Positions 48,328 through 56,656 of a stretch of DNA of 64,000 bases are shown in pieces. The notes under the pieces were generated by a model. It searched no databases. It saw nothing but the letters and a program-made list of their open reading frames with translations, and was not told the DNA's origin. Origin of the DNA: an uncultured Clostridia bacterium (GTDB lineage Bacteria > Bacillota > Clostridia > Oscillospirales > Ruminococcaceae); contig CANQPL010000001.1 in assembly GCA_947625735.1 (NCBI GenBank), forward strand, positions 62,001 to 126,000, written 5' to 3'. The first letter of the stretch is position 1; each line of letters starts with the position of its first letter. The translations under genes and the position numbers were made by a program.

Positions 48328-48498
48328 ATACAAATAGCAAACTTAGCAAGATTACAGTTGTGTTTGATTTTGACTGCATTTTTATTATTGTTTATTCTTA
48401 TGGGCTATATTTATTTACACAGTGTTTAATTCAGTCCCTCGGCTACAGATATTTTTTGGGAATACGTATCTGAATTAGTGGAGAAAGAGGAATATTAA
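48328..48498 (+). pseudogene. membrane-protein gene fragment with internal stop
   Basis: One frame reads through a clear membrane segment (LCLILTAFLLLFILMGYIYL), an in-frame TAA, and then a soluble-looking end (FWEYVSELVEKEEY) before TAA at 48496-48498. The start region has a TGA. It looks like a short gene inactivated by nonsense mutations. Confidence 0.4.
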
Positions 48499-48665
48499 GT
48501 ATGTTAAATAGAATTATTAATTTTAAACCTATAAAAGTAATCAAATTTTTTATTGGATTGATTGTTTCATTGGGTAGAGGAATATTAAGTATGTTAAATA
48601 GAATTATTAATTTTAAACCTATAAAAGTAATCAAATTTTTTATTGGATTGATTGTTTCATTTGGT
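48486..48665 (+). repeat. 90-bp tandem duplication
   Basis: Two adjacent 90-base units (48486-48575 and 48576-48665) differ at a single position near the end. Each contains an AGAGG binding site, an ATG and the first 30 codons of the following membrane protein gene. Identity this high means the duplication is recent or the region was misassembled. Confidence 0.95.
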
Positions 48666-49013
48666 ATATGCTATTTATTGTGTATACTTATGATGGGGAT
48701 AGCGTTTCAATATGATGCATGGACTGATGAATGGATTGAATATACCAGGTACATAACTGATGATAATAAATACAGTGTAATAGTTTATGCTAGCTATCCA
48801 GCCTTACCGCCTTTCGATACTTTTGATGTTAAAGTCGAATGTCAAGATAATACAACGGGTAAAACGGTTGTACTTAAAGAGAAAAAATGCTCTTTTTCGG
48901 AAGATGATTTCGAGTTTGAATTCAAGTGTATTTCGCAAAATGAAGCGTATTTGATAATAAATGATCGTAATTCGCCCATAAAAATCACTATATTCTGGGA
49001 TGAATATTTTTGA
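48591..49013 (+). CDS. single-span membrane protein, unknown
   Basis: The 140-residue product has one N-terminal membrane span (about residues 13-36) and an extracellular or periplasm-facing beta-rich domain of about 100 residues. No family recognised. Because of the tandem duplication, translation could also start at 48501, giving a 170-residue protein with two copies of the membrane span. The second ATG has the same binding site and gives the more normal protein. It converges with the relaxase fragment, overlapping it by 26 bases. Confidence 0.55.
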   Translation: MLNRIINFKPIKVIKFFIGLIVSFGICYLLCILMMGIAFQYDAWTDEWIEYTRYITDDNKYSVIVYASYPALPPFDTFDVKVECQDNTTGKTVVLKEKKCSFSEDDFEFEFKCISQNEAYLIINDRNSPIKITIFWDEYF

Positions 49014-49875
49014 TGTGGTTATAAGTTTTTACAAATTTTGGATTCTGCATTATTATCTTAGAAATATAATCTTCACTAACAATGTCATGATAGGTTTTGG
49101 CAATGTTAGTATATACTTCATACAACTGTTTGCAGCTCTCGAGTGAATTTTTGAGGGCTGCTATTTTTTTATTTGTTTCCTGTTGTAAGGATTTCAGACG
49201 GTCAATATCGGAGTGGCTCTTTATATTGTTATTATGCAAGGTCTGTTTGCAAATGTTAAGCTGTAATTGTTCAGCAGCAGAGGGATCAGGTTTATCAACA
49301 AGCGACAGATATATATCGGTTTGTTCTGCAAGAGTTTCAAGCCGTTCGGTTTTCACAATAAGCTCATTTAATCCACGCCTTGTGTTTTCATACTCGTCTT
49401 TCAGCTTTGATATTTTACCCTCCAATTCTCCAATAGAATGAATATTATCACGGTTAATGATAGATAGCTGTGCCGACAGCTTGTAAATATCAATGTCATT
49501 CTCGGGGGAGTAGGGAGCAGAGCTGTCACGCTTGCGCCGGATTTTCTTACCCTCCCTTGCAAGCTGCGTAACATCATTGATTGTACGAATATAATCGTCA
49601 CGGATTGGTGCAAATTCACTTGACAAGGCATAATTCGCTCCTGTGTCTTTCCAACGAATGCGGGAAACAAGACTTAATTCGCTGTAATCCTCTCCGAGTG
49701 TTTTCAGACGAACAAATCTTTGCTGCCCCTCTGCCTTGACCGAGATATATTTCCCTCTCTTGACAGTGTATCCTTTCAATTCCATTTCATAAAGCAGCTC
49801 ATCAATATTTTTGACAGTTCCGATCAGACCGTCAATTTCAAGACGGATTTTCTGCTTCCATGGAATCATAATCAT
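48988..49875 (-). pseudogene. C-terminal part of a MobA/VirD2-like relaxase
   Basis: The 295-residue frame matches the C-terminal region of clostridial conjugative relaxases: KQKIRLEID, then KGYTVKRGKYISVKAEGQ and RFVRLKTLGEDY in the first third, followed by a long coiled coil (about residues 140-270). The N-terminal nuclease domain with its catalytic Tyr and HUH-type His residues is missing, and the DNA upstream (49876-50067) is unrelated. It is a leftover of an integrated conjugative or mobilisable element. Confidence 0.75.
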
Positions 49876-49879
49876 AATT

Positions 49880-50067
49880 ATAATGTTCTAGTGTGGAAGC
49901 CCAACCTCTACCTAGCGGATCACCATATCTTTCTATGTTTAATCATATATATGCTCACGAAGAAGTGGTGGTGTCATATCTTTATATTCAATACCTAAAT
50001 TTCGCCTTGCTTTCCACATCTCATATGCAATTTTATCCTTTGATAACCCCTGCGCTTCGAAAGCTGC
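49880..50067 (-). pseudogene. frameshifted toxin-like C-terminal fragment
   Basis: On the minus strand one frame (50067-49939) reads QGLSKDKIAYEMWKARRN and LGIEYKDMTPPLLREHIYD, then a TAA. A one-base shift continues with NIERYGDPLGRGW. This resembles the C-terminal part of polymorphic-toxin-like proteins of gut Firmicutes as I remember them. There is no start codon and the fragment runs directly into the relaxase remnant, so it is a dead piece. Confidence 0.45.
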
Positions 50068-50199
50068 AAGCAGTTATATGAAGTATACTCTGATATTGCT
50101 GATACTTACTACAAAATTGCTAATAGCAATTATATTTCAAAGTTAGCTAAACCACACAGGGAAATTTGTTCAAAATTCAATACAAGCTTTAATCATTAG
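50065..50199 (+). pseudogene. second relaxase C-terminal tail, opposite orientation
   Basis: The frame TGC AAG CAG at 50065 to TAG at 50197-50199 encodes CKQLYEVYSDIADTYYKI and then ANSNYISKLAKPHREI. It is clearly homologous to the tail of the minus-strand relaxase remnant (CKQLYEVYTNIAKTYHDI), yet lies on the other strand and has diverged. It begins abruptly at the same bases where the toxin-like fragment ends. Confidence 0.7.
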
Positions 50200-50229
50200 T
50201 ATATTTGAGATTAAAATATATTTATAACA

Positions 50230-50499
50230 TCATTTATTCAGTCTTCGTCTATTTTTATGGAAGTAATCCTCGAACTGAGCATTAACAATATTGTCCACAT
50301 CATCGAAATTTAAATACTTACCATATTTTTCATACCATACCTCACCCCACTCTTTACCGTGACGCTCACCGGTACAAACACCCTCAGCATCACATACATA
50401 ATATTCCTCGCCATAACAATGCTCAATGATCCATTCAATGTTACTATATTTCTCCCTTAGTTTTTTTAAATCTGCAAATAATTTATCCTGCAGTTTCAT
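50230..50499 (-). CDS. hypothetical protein
   Basis: An 89-residue soluble, charged protein rich in Tyr, Glu and Lys; no domain recognised. AAGGG lies 3-4 bases before the ATG. A basic tail (KNRRRLNK) ends it. It may be a small accessory or immunity-type gene of the island, or a chance frame. I lean to real because of the open frame and binding site. Confidence 0.5.
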   Translation of the reverse strand: MKLQDKLFADLKKLREKYSNIEWIIEHCYGEEYYVCDAEGVCTGERHGKEWGEVWYEKYGKYLNFDDVDNIVNAQFEDYFHKNRRRLNK

Positions 50500-50924
50500 T
50501 CCCTTACCATTGAAGATGATATAATATAATTGATTATTATTAAGGGACTCCCGGCTTCAGTTTAAAGTGCATCCATCCATTTGCGATTGAAGTGCAGGTG
50601 CCTGTCCCGCAACGGCATTTCTCAGGTGGAAATATTTTAAATCGACTCACTTTGTGGGTCTTTTTGTGTTGCTCAAACGCCGAATTTGCACTTAAAACGA
50701 ATTTTTCATGCTAATTACCTCTTATTTTTACTATTTCCTGATTCCGCAAAGCTCAAATCGGATATGATTTCGTACAGAACTTTGAATTCATACTTTTACT
50801 CTTATTTCATATGTTAATTTATTATCGCAACTGTACGAAGTTTGTAATCATTGAATAAAGTTATCATGCAACAATTTTGTGAAATTTTTCAGTGATTTTA
50901 CGCACACAAAATAGTCAGAAAACA
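50500..50924 (+). other. intergenic stretch without a recognisable gene
   Basis: The first half (50545-50640) is of higher GC than its surroundings and ends in a terminator-like hairpin. The second half is AT-rich and shows nothing but scattered short dyads. I find no gene, tRNA or known RNA. Confidence 0.4.
50644..50665 (+). terminator. terminator-like hairpin of unknown transcript
   Basis: GACTCAC (50644-50650) pairs with GTGGGTC (50654-50660) with one GU, loop TTT, followed by TTTTT. There is no plus-strand gene directly upstream, so it may end a small RNA or be the remnant of a lost gene. Confidence 0.5.
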
Positions 50925-50952
50925 GCCCTCACAAACAAGTGAGGGCATTTTT
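50925..50952 (-). terminator. intrinsic terminator of the pentapeptide-repeat gene
   Basis: A perfect 8-bp stem (GCCCTCAC/GTGAGGGC, 50925-50946) with a 6-base loop. On the minus strand it is followed by TGTTTTCTG, 16 bases past the stop of the pentapeptide-repeat gene. On the plus strand it is followed by ATTTTT, so it can work both ways. Confidence 0.8.
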
Positions 50953-50967
50953 ACAGCCTATGATCCG

Positions 50968-51405
50968 TTATTTATAATATTTTTCCAATAGCTCTCTTAC
51001 AGGAATACCGTCAATAGTCATTCCCGATATCTGACATGAATTGATAGAAAGTCCCTCCAGATTGCAGTTTTCAATTGTTACATTTCTCAGATCGCAGCCT
51101 GTAAGGCTCGACCCTTTCATATTTACGCTTTCCAGCTTTCCGTTAACAATATCTCCGTTGGTTATACGGCTTTTTGTCATGGAAGTATCAGTAATGGTCA
51201 TGTTCGACATATTTGCATTCAGGATAGAGCCGTCCTCAAGCATTACATTGTCAAAATGAGCGGATATCATATTGCATTCGCTTATGGTTATTTCCGAAAA
51301 ATCACAGTCAGAAGCAGATATTCCCGTAAAATTCGTACCCGAAATGATCGTATAAGTAAAATCGCAGTCGCTGCATGATTCGATCCTTTCATTATTGAGC
51401 AGCAT
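50968..51405 (-). CDS. pentapeptide-repeat protein
   Basis: The 145-residue protein is built of repeated five-residue units, A/C-(D/N)-(L/F/M)-x-x-like, from about residue 10 to 130 (for example SDCDF, SECNM, NANMS, TGCDL, ENCNL). Such repeats fold as a right-handed beta helix. Functions in the family range from gyrase protection to unknown. AAGGAGGGG precedes the ATG. It lies behind pgk on the same strand but after a terminator. Confidence 0.8.
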   Translation of the reverse strand: MLLNNERIESCSDCDFTYTIISGTNFTGISASDCDFSEITISECNMISAHFDNVMLEDGSILNANMSNMTITDTSMTKSRITNGDIVNGKLESVNMKGSSLTGCDLRNVTIENCNLEGLSINSCQISGMTIDGIPVRELLEKYYK

Positions 51406-51426
51406 CTTAACCCCTCCTTTCCCCTT

Positions 51427-51466
51427 AAAAAATAAGGCGCCATACCCCTTTCGAGTGCATGACGCC
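51427..51466 (-). terminator. intrinsic terminator of pgk
   Basis: On the minus strand GGCGTCATGC (51466-51457) pairs with GTATGGCGCC (51445-51436), with GU pairs, and is followed by TTATTTTTT. It lies 26 bases after the pgk stop codon. Confidence 0.85.
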
Positions 51467-51491
51467 GATAATCACGTTTTTTTATGACTGT

Positions 51492-52715
51492 TTATGCTTT
51501 TTCGGCAATTACGTCAACGCCGGGAAGCACCTTGCCCTCAAGATATTCGAGAGATGCGCCGCCGCCTGTTGAAATATGTGACATTTTATCAGCAAAGCCC
51601 AGCTGAATAACAGCTGCCGCAGAATCTCCGCCGCCGATAATTGTGGTTGCGTCTGTGTCTGCAAGTGCCTTTGCAACAGCAATAGTACCCTTTGCGAGAG
51701 TGGGGTTCTCGAACACGCCCATAGGACCGTTCCATACAACTGTCTTTGCGGACTTGACTGCATCTGCAAAGAGAGCCTGTGTCTTAACGCCAATATCAAG
51801 ACCCATTTTATCAGCGGGAATTGCATTTACCTCTACGCACTCAACTGCGATCTCTGCATCAATAGGATCAGGGAACGATGCTGCTACCTCAGTATCAACA
51901 GGGAGCAGGAGAGTTTTACCCAACTCCTTTGCCTTAGCGATCATATTCTTGCAGTAGTCAAGCTTTTCATCGTCAACGAGGGATTTTCCTACTTCCATGC
52001 CCTCAGCCTTAAGGAATGTGTAAGCCATTCCTCCGCCGATAATAAGAGTATCGCACTTTTCAAGAAGATTTGAGATAACATTGAGCTTGTCGGCAACCTT
52101 TGCACCGCCGAGAATTGCTACAAAGGGTCTTACGGGATCCTCTACAGCATTTCCGAGATACTGTATCTCCTTCTGCATGAGATAGCCTACAGCTGTCTCC
52201 TTGACAAATTTGGTAACGCCTGCGGTAGATGCATGGGCGCGGTGTGCAGAACCGAAAGCGTCCATTACAAATACTTCATTGTCTACCAGATCGGCAAGCT
52301 CCTTAGAAAACTCCTCGCCGTTTTTGGTCTCGTCAGCACCGCGGAATCTTGTGTTTTCGAGAACAACGATCTCGCCGTCCTTCATCTCGGAAACATATTT
52401 CTTTGCATTTTCGCCGACTACCGTATCGTCAAACGCACAAATTACATTTGTATTAACGAGCTGTGCAAGTCTTTCTGCTGCGGGAGCAAGAGAGAACTTT
52501 GCCTCGGGACCGTTCTTGGGCTTGCCAAGATGTGAGCAGAGTACTACCTTTGCGCCCTCGCTTACCAGCTTGTTAATAGTGGGGAGAGCTGCAACGATTC
52601 TGTTGTCGTTGGTGACCTTGCCGTCCTTGAGAGGTACATTGAAGTCTACTCTTACGAGAACTTTCTTGCCCTTGACGTTCAAATCGTCAACTGTGACTTT
52701 GTTTAATCCTGCCAT
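51492..52715 (-). CDS. pgk: phosphoglycerate kinase
   Basis: Pgk transfers the phosphate of 1,3-bisphosphoglycerate to ADP in glycolysis. The 407-residue protein has [12 protein letters not shown] near the N-terminus, [16 protein letters not shown] and the ATP-binding GGGDSAAA near the C-terminus. AAAGGATG precedes the ATG. It is a single-gene unit with its own promoter and terminator. Confidence 0.97.
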   Translation of the reverse strand: MAGLNKVTVDDLNVKGKKVLVRVDFNVPLKDGKVTNDNRIVAALPTINKLVSEGAKVVLCSHLGKPKNGPEAKFSLAPAAERLAQLVNTNVICAFDDTVVGENAKKYVSEMKDGEIVVLENTRFRGADETKNGEEFSKELADLVDNEVFVMDAFGSAHRAHASTAGVTKFVKETAVGYLMQKEIQYLGNAVEDPVRPFVAILGGAKVADKLNVISNLLEKCDTLIIGGGMAYTFLKAEGMEVGKSLVDDEKLDYCKNMIAKAKELGKTLLLPVDTEVAASFPDPIDAEIAVECVEVNAIPADKMGLDIGVKTQALFADAVKSAKTVVWNGPMGVFENPTLAKGTIAVAKALADTDATTIIGGGDSAAAVIQLGFADKMSHISTGGGASLEYLEGKVLPGVDVIAEKA

Positions 52716-52770
52716 TGGAATGACATCCTTTCATTAGAAAATTGTTCAGCTTAAAAAAGCTATTATATAT

Positions 52771-52799
52771 ATTTTATACTATTTTCCTAATTTTTGCAA
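52771..52799 (-). promoter_or_regulatory. sigma-A promoter of pgk
   Basis: On the minus strand TTGCAA (52799-52794) and TAAAAT (52776-52771) are separated by 17 bases. The leader to the ATG is about 50 bases. Confidence 0.75.
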
Positions 52800-52852
52800 T
52801 AGGTTTTGAGAATTTTTATGTAAATTTTTTTCCTGAGCATTTTCCAGATCAT

Positions 52853-52883
52853 AAAAAAATCCCTGCGCCTTTACACGCAGGGA
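52853..52883 (-). terminator. intrinsic terminator of the AspT-like transporter gene
   Basis: TCCCTGCG and CGCAGGGA (52860-52883) form a perfect 8-bp stem; on the minus strand TTTTTTT follows. It begins 7 bases past the transporter stop codon. Confidence 0.92.
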
Positions 52884-52889
52884 CGGATA

Positions 52890-54140
52890 TTACTTTGCAT
52901 ATGCCGTAATTATGAACTGTGAAACGAGTACGACTGCGATAAGTGCTATGGGGTAAGCCGCCGCATAAGCAGAGGCAACGTTATCGGTCTTGGCAACATT
53001 AATAAGCGTACCCAGTGCAGGTGTAGAGGTCATGCCTCCGGTAATTCCTCCCAGATTGTTGAAAAGGGGGAGCTTTATGATATATTTTGCGATAATGAAG
53101 CCCACGATCATGGGAATAAGCGTCATGAGAGCGCCATAAAGGAAATAATTTACTTTAAAATACTCTGTGAAACTTGCACCGCCCGGGATACCTGCACCGA
53201 TAAGGAACATCATAAGCCCGAACTCTCTGAAAAGCTCCAGCATACTCTTGTTGGGGGTAACGCTTAAATTTCCGAAATGTCCGAAATGTGCGATAACCAG
53301 TCCCGCAAGCAGACAGCCGCCCGTGGTACCAAGTGAAAAACTGGACGTACCCATTGGGATCTTAATGCCGCCCACCAGAAGTCCGATGACTATTGCCAGT
53401 GCAAAGGGTGCAAGACCGAATCCGTCAAGGTGAAAAAGCTCACTGCTGTCCTTGCGTACTCTGCCGGTATCGACCGAGGTGATCTTTGATCTTTCCTCCT
53501 CAATATTGGCTTTGCATATTTTAGGCATAAGCTGTACGAAAAGCACAACACCGACAACGCCGAAAAGATACGCAATTCCGTGTCCTACGGTCACCTCTGC
53601 CTCCAGCTCGGAAAGCATATCCGTAGGGTATGCAGATGCCAACGTGTCCTTTGCCGCAGAAAATGCAGGCGTTGAGGTAAGCGCTCCGGAAAGAAGTCCT
53701 ACTGCCATTACCGAGTCACAGCCCAGTACTGCAATGCAGAATACGGTGGTCGCACCGCCCAGCAGAATAATTATAAGGCTAAGCAGTGCATAAGATGTGA
53801 AATTTTTCTTAAGGCTTGAAAAGAAGTTAGGTCCTGCAATAAAGCCTACAGATGTAACAAACAGAATAAGTCCGATATTCTCCACGATCTTAAGATAGTT
53901 TTTGGAGATCGAGGATACGGCAATGTCTGTGCCCTTTAAATAAATTGCATTTGTCGCCGCATCATTTGCAAAGAACAGCGCACCTATCAGCAGTGCTACG
54001 ATAAACACTCCCGCAGTACCAAGTGAGATACCTTTTACGGTGATGCGTCCCAGAGCGTAGCCCAGCGCCGCAACTACAAATGCGATAAACAAAAGGAATG
54101 TGATACCTGTGATCGAAAGAATTCCCCCAAACAGGTTCAT
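52890..54140 (-). CDS. AspT/YidE family transporter, possible succinate exporter
   Basis: A 416-residue membrane protein of the aspartate-alanine exchanger family. It has the internal duplication of the YidE/YbjL domain: the conserved STPAFSAA and STPALG motifs occur once in each half, and about ten spans are predicted. Family members such as AspT and Corynebacterium SucE are near 540 residues with TrkA_C domains in the central loop; here that loop is only about 40 residues, so those domains are missing. GGGAGG lies 10 bases before the ATG. It sits beside the fumarate reductase operon, which suggests C4-dicarboxylate or succinate export; this is inference. Confidence 0.82.
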   Translation of the reverse strand: MNLFGGILSITGITFLLFIAFVVAALGYALGRITVKGISLGTAGVFIVALLIGALFFANDAATNAIYLKGTDIAVSSISKNYLKIVENIGLILFVTSVGFIAGPNFFSSLKKNFTSYALLSLIIILLGGATTVFCIAVLGCDSVMAVGLLSGALTSTPAFSAAKDTLASAYPTDMLSELEAEVTVGHGIAYLFGVVGVVLFVQLMPKICKANIEEERSKITSVDTGRVRKDSSELFHLDGFGLAPFALAIVIGLLVGGIKIPMGTSSFSLGTTGGCLLAGLVIAHFGHFGNLSVTPNKSMLELFREFGLMMFLIGAGIPGGASFTEYFKVNYFLYGALMTLIPMIVGFIIAKYIIKLPLFNNLGGITGGMTSTPALGTLINVAKTDNVASAYAAAYPIALIAVVLVSQFIITAYAK

Positions 54141-54232
54141 AGGTTTATACCTCCCATTTTTCTGTAGGACAGACTGATCGGAGCATGACACTTCACGATC
54201 GGATCAGACTCTCCTTAACTAAAATAAACACT

Positions 54233-54262
54233 GTAAACCCCCGCAGATCCGCAGGGGTTTAC
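54233..54262 (-). terminator. hairpin in the transporter leader, also 3' of frdA
   Basis: GTAAACCCC and GGGGTTTAC form a perfect 9-bp stem around a 12-base loop; on the minus strand it is followed by AGTGTTTATTTTAG, a poor U-tract. It lies about 80 bases past frdA, so it may end the fumarate reductase operon. It also lies just after the transporter promoter, so it might act there as an attenuator. Confidence 0.6.
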
Positions 54263-54275
54263 TTGTTCCTATAAG

Positions 54276-54305
54276 ATTATACTACTATTTTCTTCAAATT
54301 GACAG
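54276..54305 (-). promoter_or_regulatory. promoter of the AspT-like transporter gene
   Basis: On the minus strand CTGTCA (54305-54300) and a perfect TATAAT (54281-54276) are 18 bases apart. The -35 is weak (4 of 6). The mRNA would begin a few bases before the hairpin at 54262. Confidence 0.6.
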
Positions 54306-54342
54306 GGTTTATGCTAAAATTTAACATAAAATTTACTCTGTG

Positions 54343-55944
54343 TTAATTTGCTTTCCTTGCGTAATCGGGCAGCAGCTTAGGAGATACCACATCAGTTTCG
54401 ATGCCTGCTGCTTTCATTTCATCTGCAAACTTATTTACATGGTCAAGAGTGAGCTTGCCCACAGTGACTTCCTTGTACTTCTTAGCAACGCTTCTGCCTG
54501 CATTTCTTCCGAATACGATAACGTCCAGCAGAGAATTTCCCATAAGTCTGTTTCTGCCGTGAATACCGCCTACTGCCTCGCCTGCAACATAGAGATTCTC
54601 AATGCCGCTCATGCCGTCATCGGTAATGTCGATGCCGCCGTTCTGATAGTGAAGAGTGGGGTATACAATGATAGGCTCTTTACGGATATCTATGCCGTAT
54701 TCCATGAACATTCTCAGCATTGCGGGAATACGCTTTTCAATAGTTCCCTCACCGTTTTTCAGCTCGATCATAGGAGTATCCAGCCATACGCCCTGTCCGT
54801 CTCCCGTGCTTATACCCTTGCCTCTTGCCTTGCACTCACGGATAATGGAAGATGCACACACATCACGGGTTTCAAGAGGATGCATGAATACCTCGCCATC
54901 GCAGTTTACAAGCTTAGCGCCCAGAGAACGTACCTTCTCTGTTACAAGTGCGCCGAAGATCTGCTCGGGGAATGCTGCACCTGTGGGGTGATACTGAAGC
55001 GAATCAGCATACAGCAGCTTTGCACCTGCACGATAAGCAAGCACCAGTCCGTCAGCAGTTGCGCCGTAATGGTTGGAAGTGGGGAAGCCCTGATAGTGAA
55101 GTCTGCCTGCACCGCCTGTTGCGATAACGACGGTCTTAGCCTTAGCTACCATCAGCTCCTTAGTTTCCATGTTCATAAGAACTGCGCCTGCTGCCTTGCC
55201 CTCATCATCGAGTATTATTTCAATAGCTGCGGTAAAGTCGATAACAGGGATCTGACGGTTGAGTACCTCATCACGGAGCGTTCTCATGATCTCGGCACCG
55301 GAATAGTCCTTGCAGGCGTGCATTCTCTTGCGGGATGTGCCGCCGCCGTGGGTGGTTACCATAGTGCCGTCGGGTGTCTTATCAAATTCAACGCCCAGCT
55401 CATTGAGCCACTTGATAGCATCGGGTGCTTCGGTTACGAGCTTGTATACCAGCTCATGCTTTGCAGCAAAATGACCGCCGCCGTAAGCGTCAATGTAATG
55501 GATAGCAGGGGAGTCGTTGGGCTTATCCGCAGCCTGAATGCCGCCCTCTGCCATCATGGTGTTTGCGTCGCCTATACGCAGCTTTGTTACGATCATAACA
55601 TTTGCGCCGCCGTTGTGAGCCTCGATAGCTGCCGAAGAGCCTGCGCCGCCGCCGCCGATAACAAGCACGTCTACATCATATTTAGGGTGTTCAAGGTCGA
55701 TCTTTGCGGGATCTATACGGCTGTTTGCCTGTAAAAGAGCAGCCAGCTCATGAGGAACCTTTTCGCCCTTGTTAGGACCTATCTTTAATTCCTCAAATTC
55801 TGCTTCGATGTGATCGGGGTGGTATGTAGCGAGGATCTCTTCCTTCTGCTCTGCTGTCATTCTCTCAGGCTCATATGCTGCATTTGCAGCCCGGTTGGCT
55901 TCTACCTTTTTGATCGAAGCAAGCATTTCTTCATTTGTATACAT
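54343..55944 (-). CDS. frdA: fumarate reductase flavoprotein subunit, soluble type
   Basis: A 533-residue FAD enzyme of the succinate dehydrogenase/fumarate reductase flavoprotein family. The dinucleotide-binding motif VIGGGGAGSSAA lies at residues 95-106, THGGGTSRKRMH contains the family His-Gly-Gly segment, QYHPTG and GGIHGRNRLMGNSLL are active-site and FAD contacts. About 90 residues precede the FAD domain, more than in FrdA or thiol:fumarate reductase TfrA. No membrane anchor gene accompanies it, so it probably works in the cytoplasm. GGGAGGAG precedes the ATG. It is the last gene of the fumC-hdr-flx-frd operon. Confidence 0.9.
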   Translation of the reverse strand: MYTNEEMLASIKKVEANRAANAAYEPERMTAEQKEEILATYHPDHIEAEFEELKIGPNKGEKVPHELAALLQANSRIDPAKIDLEHPKYDVDVLVIGGGGAGSSAAIEAHNGGANVMIVTKLRIGDANTMMAEGGIQAADKPNDSPAIHYIDAYGGGHFAAKHELVYKLVTEAPDAIKWLNELGVEFDKTPDGTMVTTHGGGTSRKRMHACKDYSGAEIMRTLRDEVLNRQIPVIDFTAAIEIILDDEGKAAGAVLMNMETKELMVAKAKTVVIATGGAGRLHYQGFPTSNHYGATADGLVLAYRAGAKLLYADSLQYHPTGAAFPEQIFGALVTEKVRSLGAKLVNCDGEVFMHPLETRDVCASSIIRECKARGKGISTGDGQGVWLDTPMIELKNGEGTIEKRIPAMLRMFMEYGIDIRKEPIIVYPTLHYQNGGIDITDDGMSGIENLYVAGEAVGGIHGRNRLMGNSLLDVIVFGRNAGRSVAKKYKEVTVGKLTLDHVNKFADEMKAAGIETDVVSPKLLPDYARKAN

Positions 55945-55959
55945 GGTGCAGCTCCTCCC

Positions 55960-56634
55960 TTACTTTTCAATATCTCTGTTGTTGTAGCGTTCCTGAAGCT
56001 GCTCGTTGGATTCCGCCATGAGCGTATCAAGGAACTCCTTGAAATCGCCGTTGTGTATCTCCTTTACCCTGTCCTCAAGGTGCTGAGTTTTTGGCTGGAG
56101 ATACTTTCCGTTGATCCTTCTTGCAAGCATAGCCACCTGCGGGTGGGAGATGCCTGCGGGACATCTGGAGGAGCATACGCCGCACATTACGCAATCGAAG
56201 GATTCGTCTGCACATTTGTCAAATTCGCCTCTCTGTGCATAAGCGATATACTGCATAACATTCAGCTTCTGTGTACAAGCCTTTGTGCAGGCATTGCAGC
56301 CTACACAAGCGTAGATCTCAGGGTAAAGCTGCATCATAACAGCCTGTGTGGTGGGGATATTGTTGATATCATAGATCTGTTTTACCAGCGGGAAGAAGGG
56401 CAGAGTTGCAATGTACATATCCTCCTGTACCTGTGTCTGGCAGGCAAGGCAGGTCTTAAGCTCGGGGTCGCCCTTTATCCTGTATATTGTGGCACAGGCA
56501 CCGCAGAATCCGTTGCGGCAGCCGCAGCCTCTGATAAGCTGATAACCCGCATATTCCATAGCTTTCATGATGGTAAGGCTTGCAGGCACGGTGTACTGCT
56601 TGCCGAACAGATAAATATTTACCATATTATCCAT
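55960..56634 (-). CDS. frdB: fumarate reductase iron-sulfur subunit
   Basis: A 224-residue electron carrier between a donor and the flavoprotein. It has a plant-type [2Fe-2S] motif (C37, C39, C44, C47 and CLAC at 62-65) and two CxxCxxCxxxC [4Fe-4S] motifs (C110-C120 and C148-C158); classic FrdB has a [3Fe-4S] site with a different spacing. It lacks the CCG domain fused to the equivalent subunit of methanogen TfrB; that domain is separate here as HdrB. AAAGGAG precedes the ATG at 56634; the frame is open further but the extension does not match. Confidence 0.9.
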   Translation of the reverse strand: MDNMVNIYLFGKQYTVPASLTIMKAMEYAGYQLIRGCGCRNGFCGACATIYRIKGDPELKTCLACQTQVQEDMYIATLPFFPLVKQIYDINNIPTTQAVMMQLYPEIYACVGCNACTKACTQKLNVMQYIAYAQRGEFDKCADESFDCVMCGVCSSRCPAGISHPQVAMLARRINGKYLQPKTQHLEDRVKEIHNGDFKEFLDTLMAESNEQLQERYNNRDIEK

Positions 56635-56656
56635 CTTGAATTTCACTCCTTTAATA

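Noticed and set aside
48261-48473. 70-codon open frame overlapping the end of the 47831 gene
   Set aside because: No ribosome binding site. Another frame of the same DNA reads as a decayed membrane protein, which explains it better.
48486-48665. CRISPR-like repeat
   Set aside because: Only two 90-base units in direct contact, with no spacers; it is a gene-start duplication.
54340-55734. A 464-codon open frame on the plus strand opposite frdA, and other long plus-strand frames opposite the frdB, flx and hdr genes
   Set aside because: They are antisense shadows created by the codon bias of the minus-strand genes. None has a ribosome binding site or a recognisable domain.
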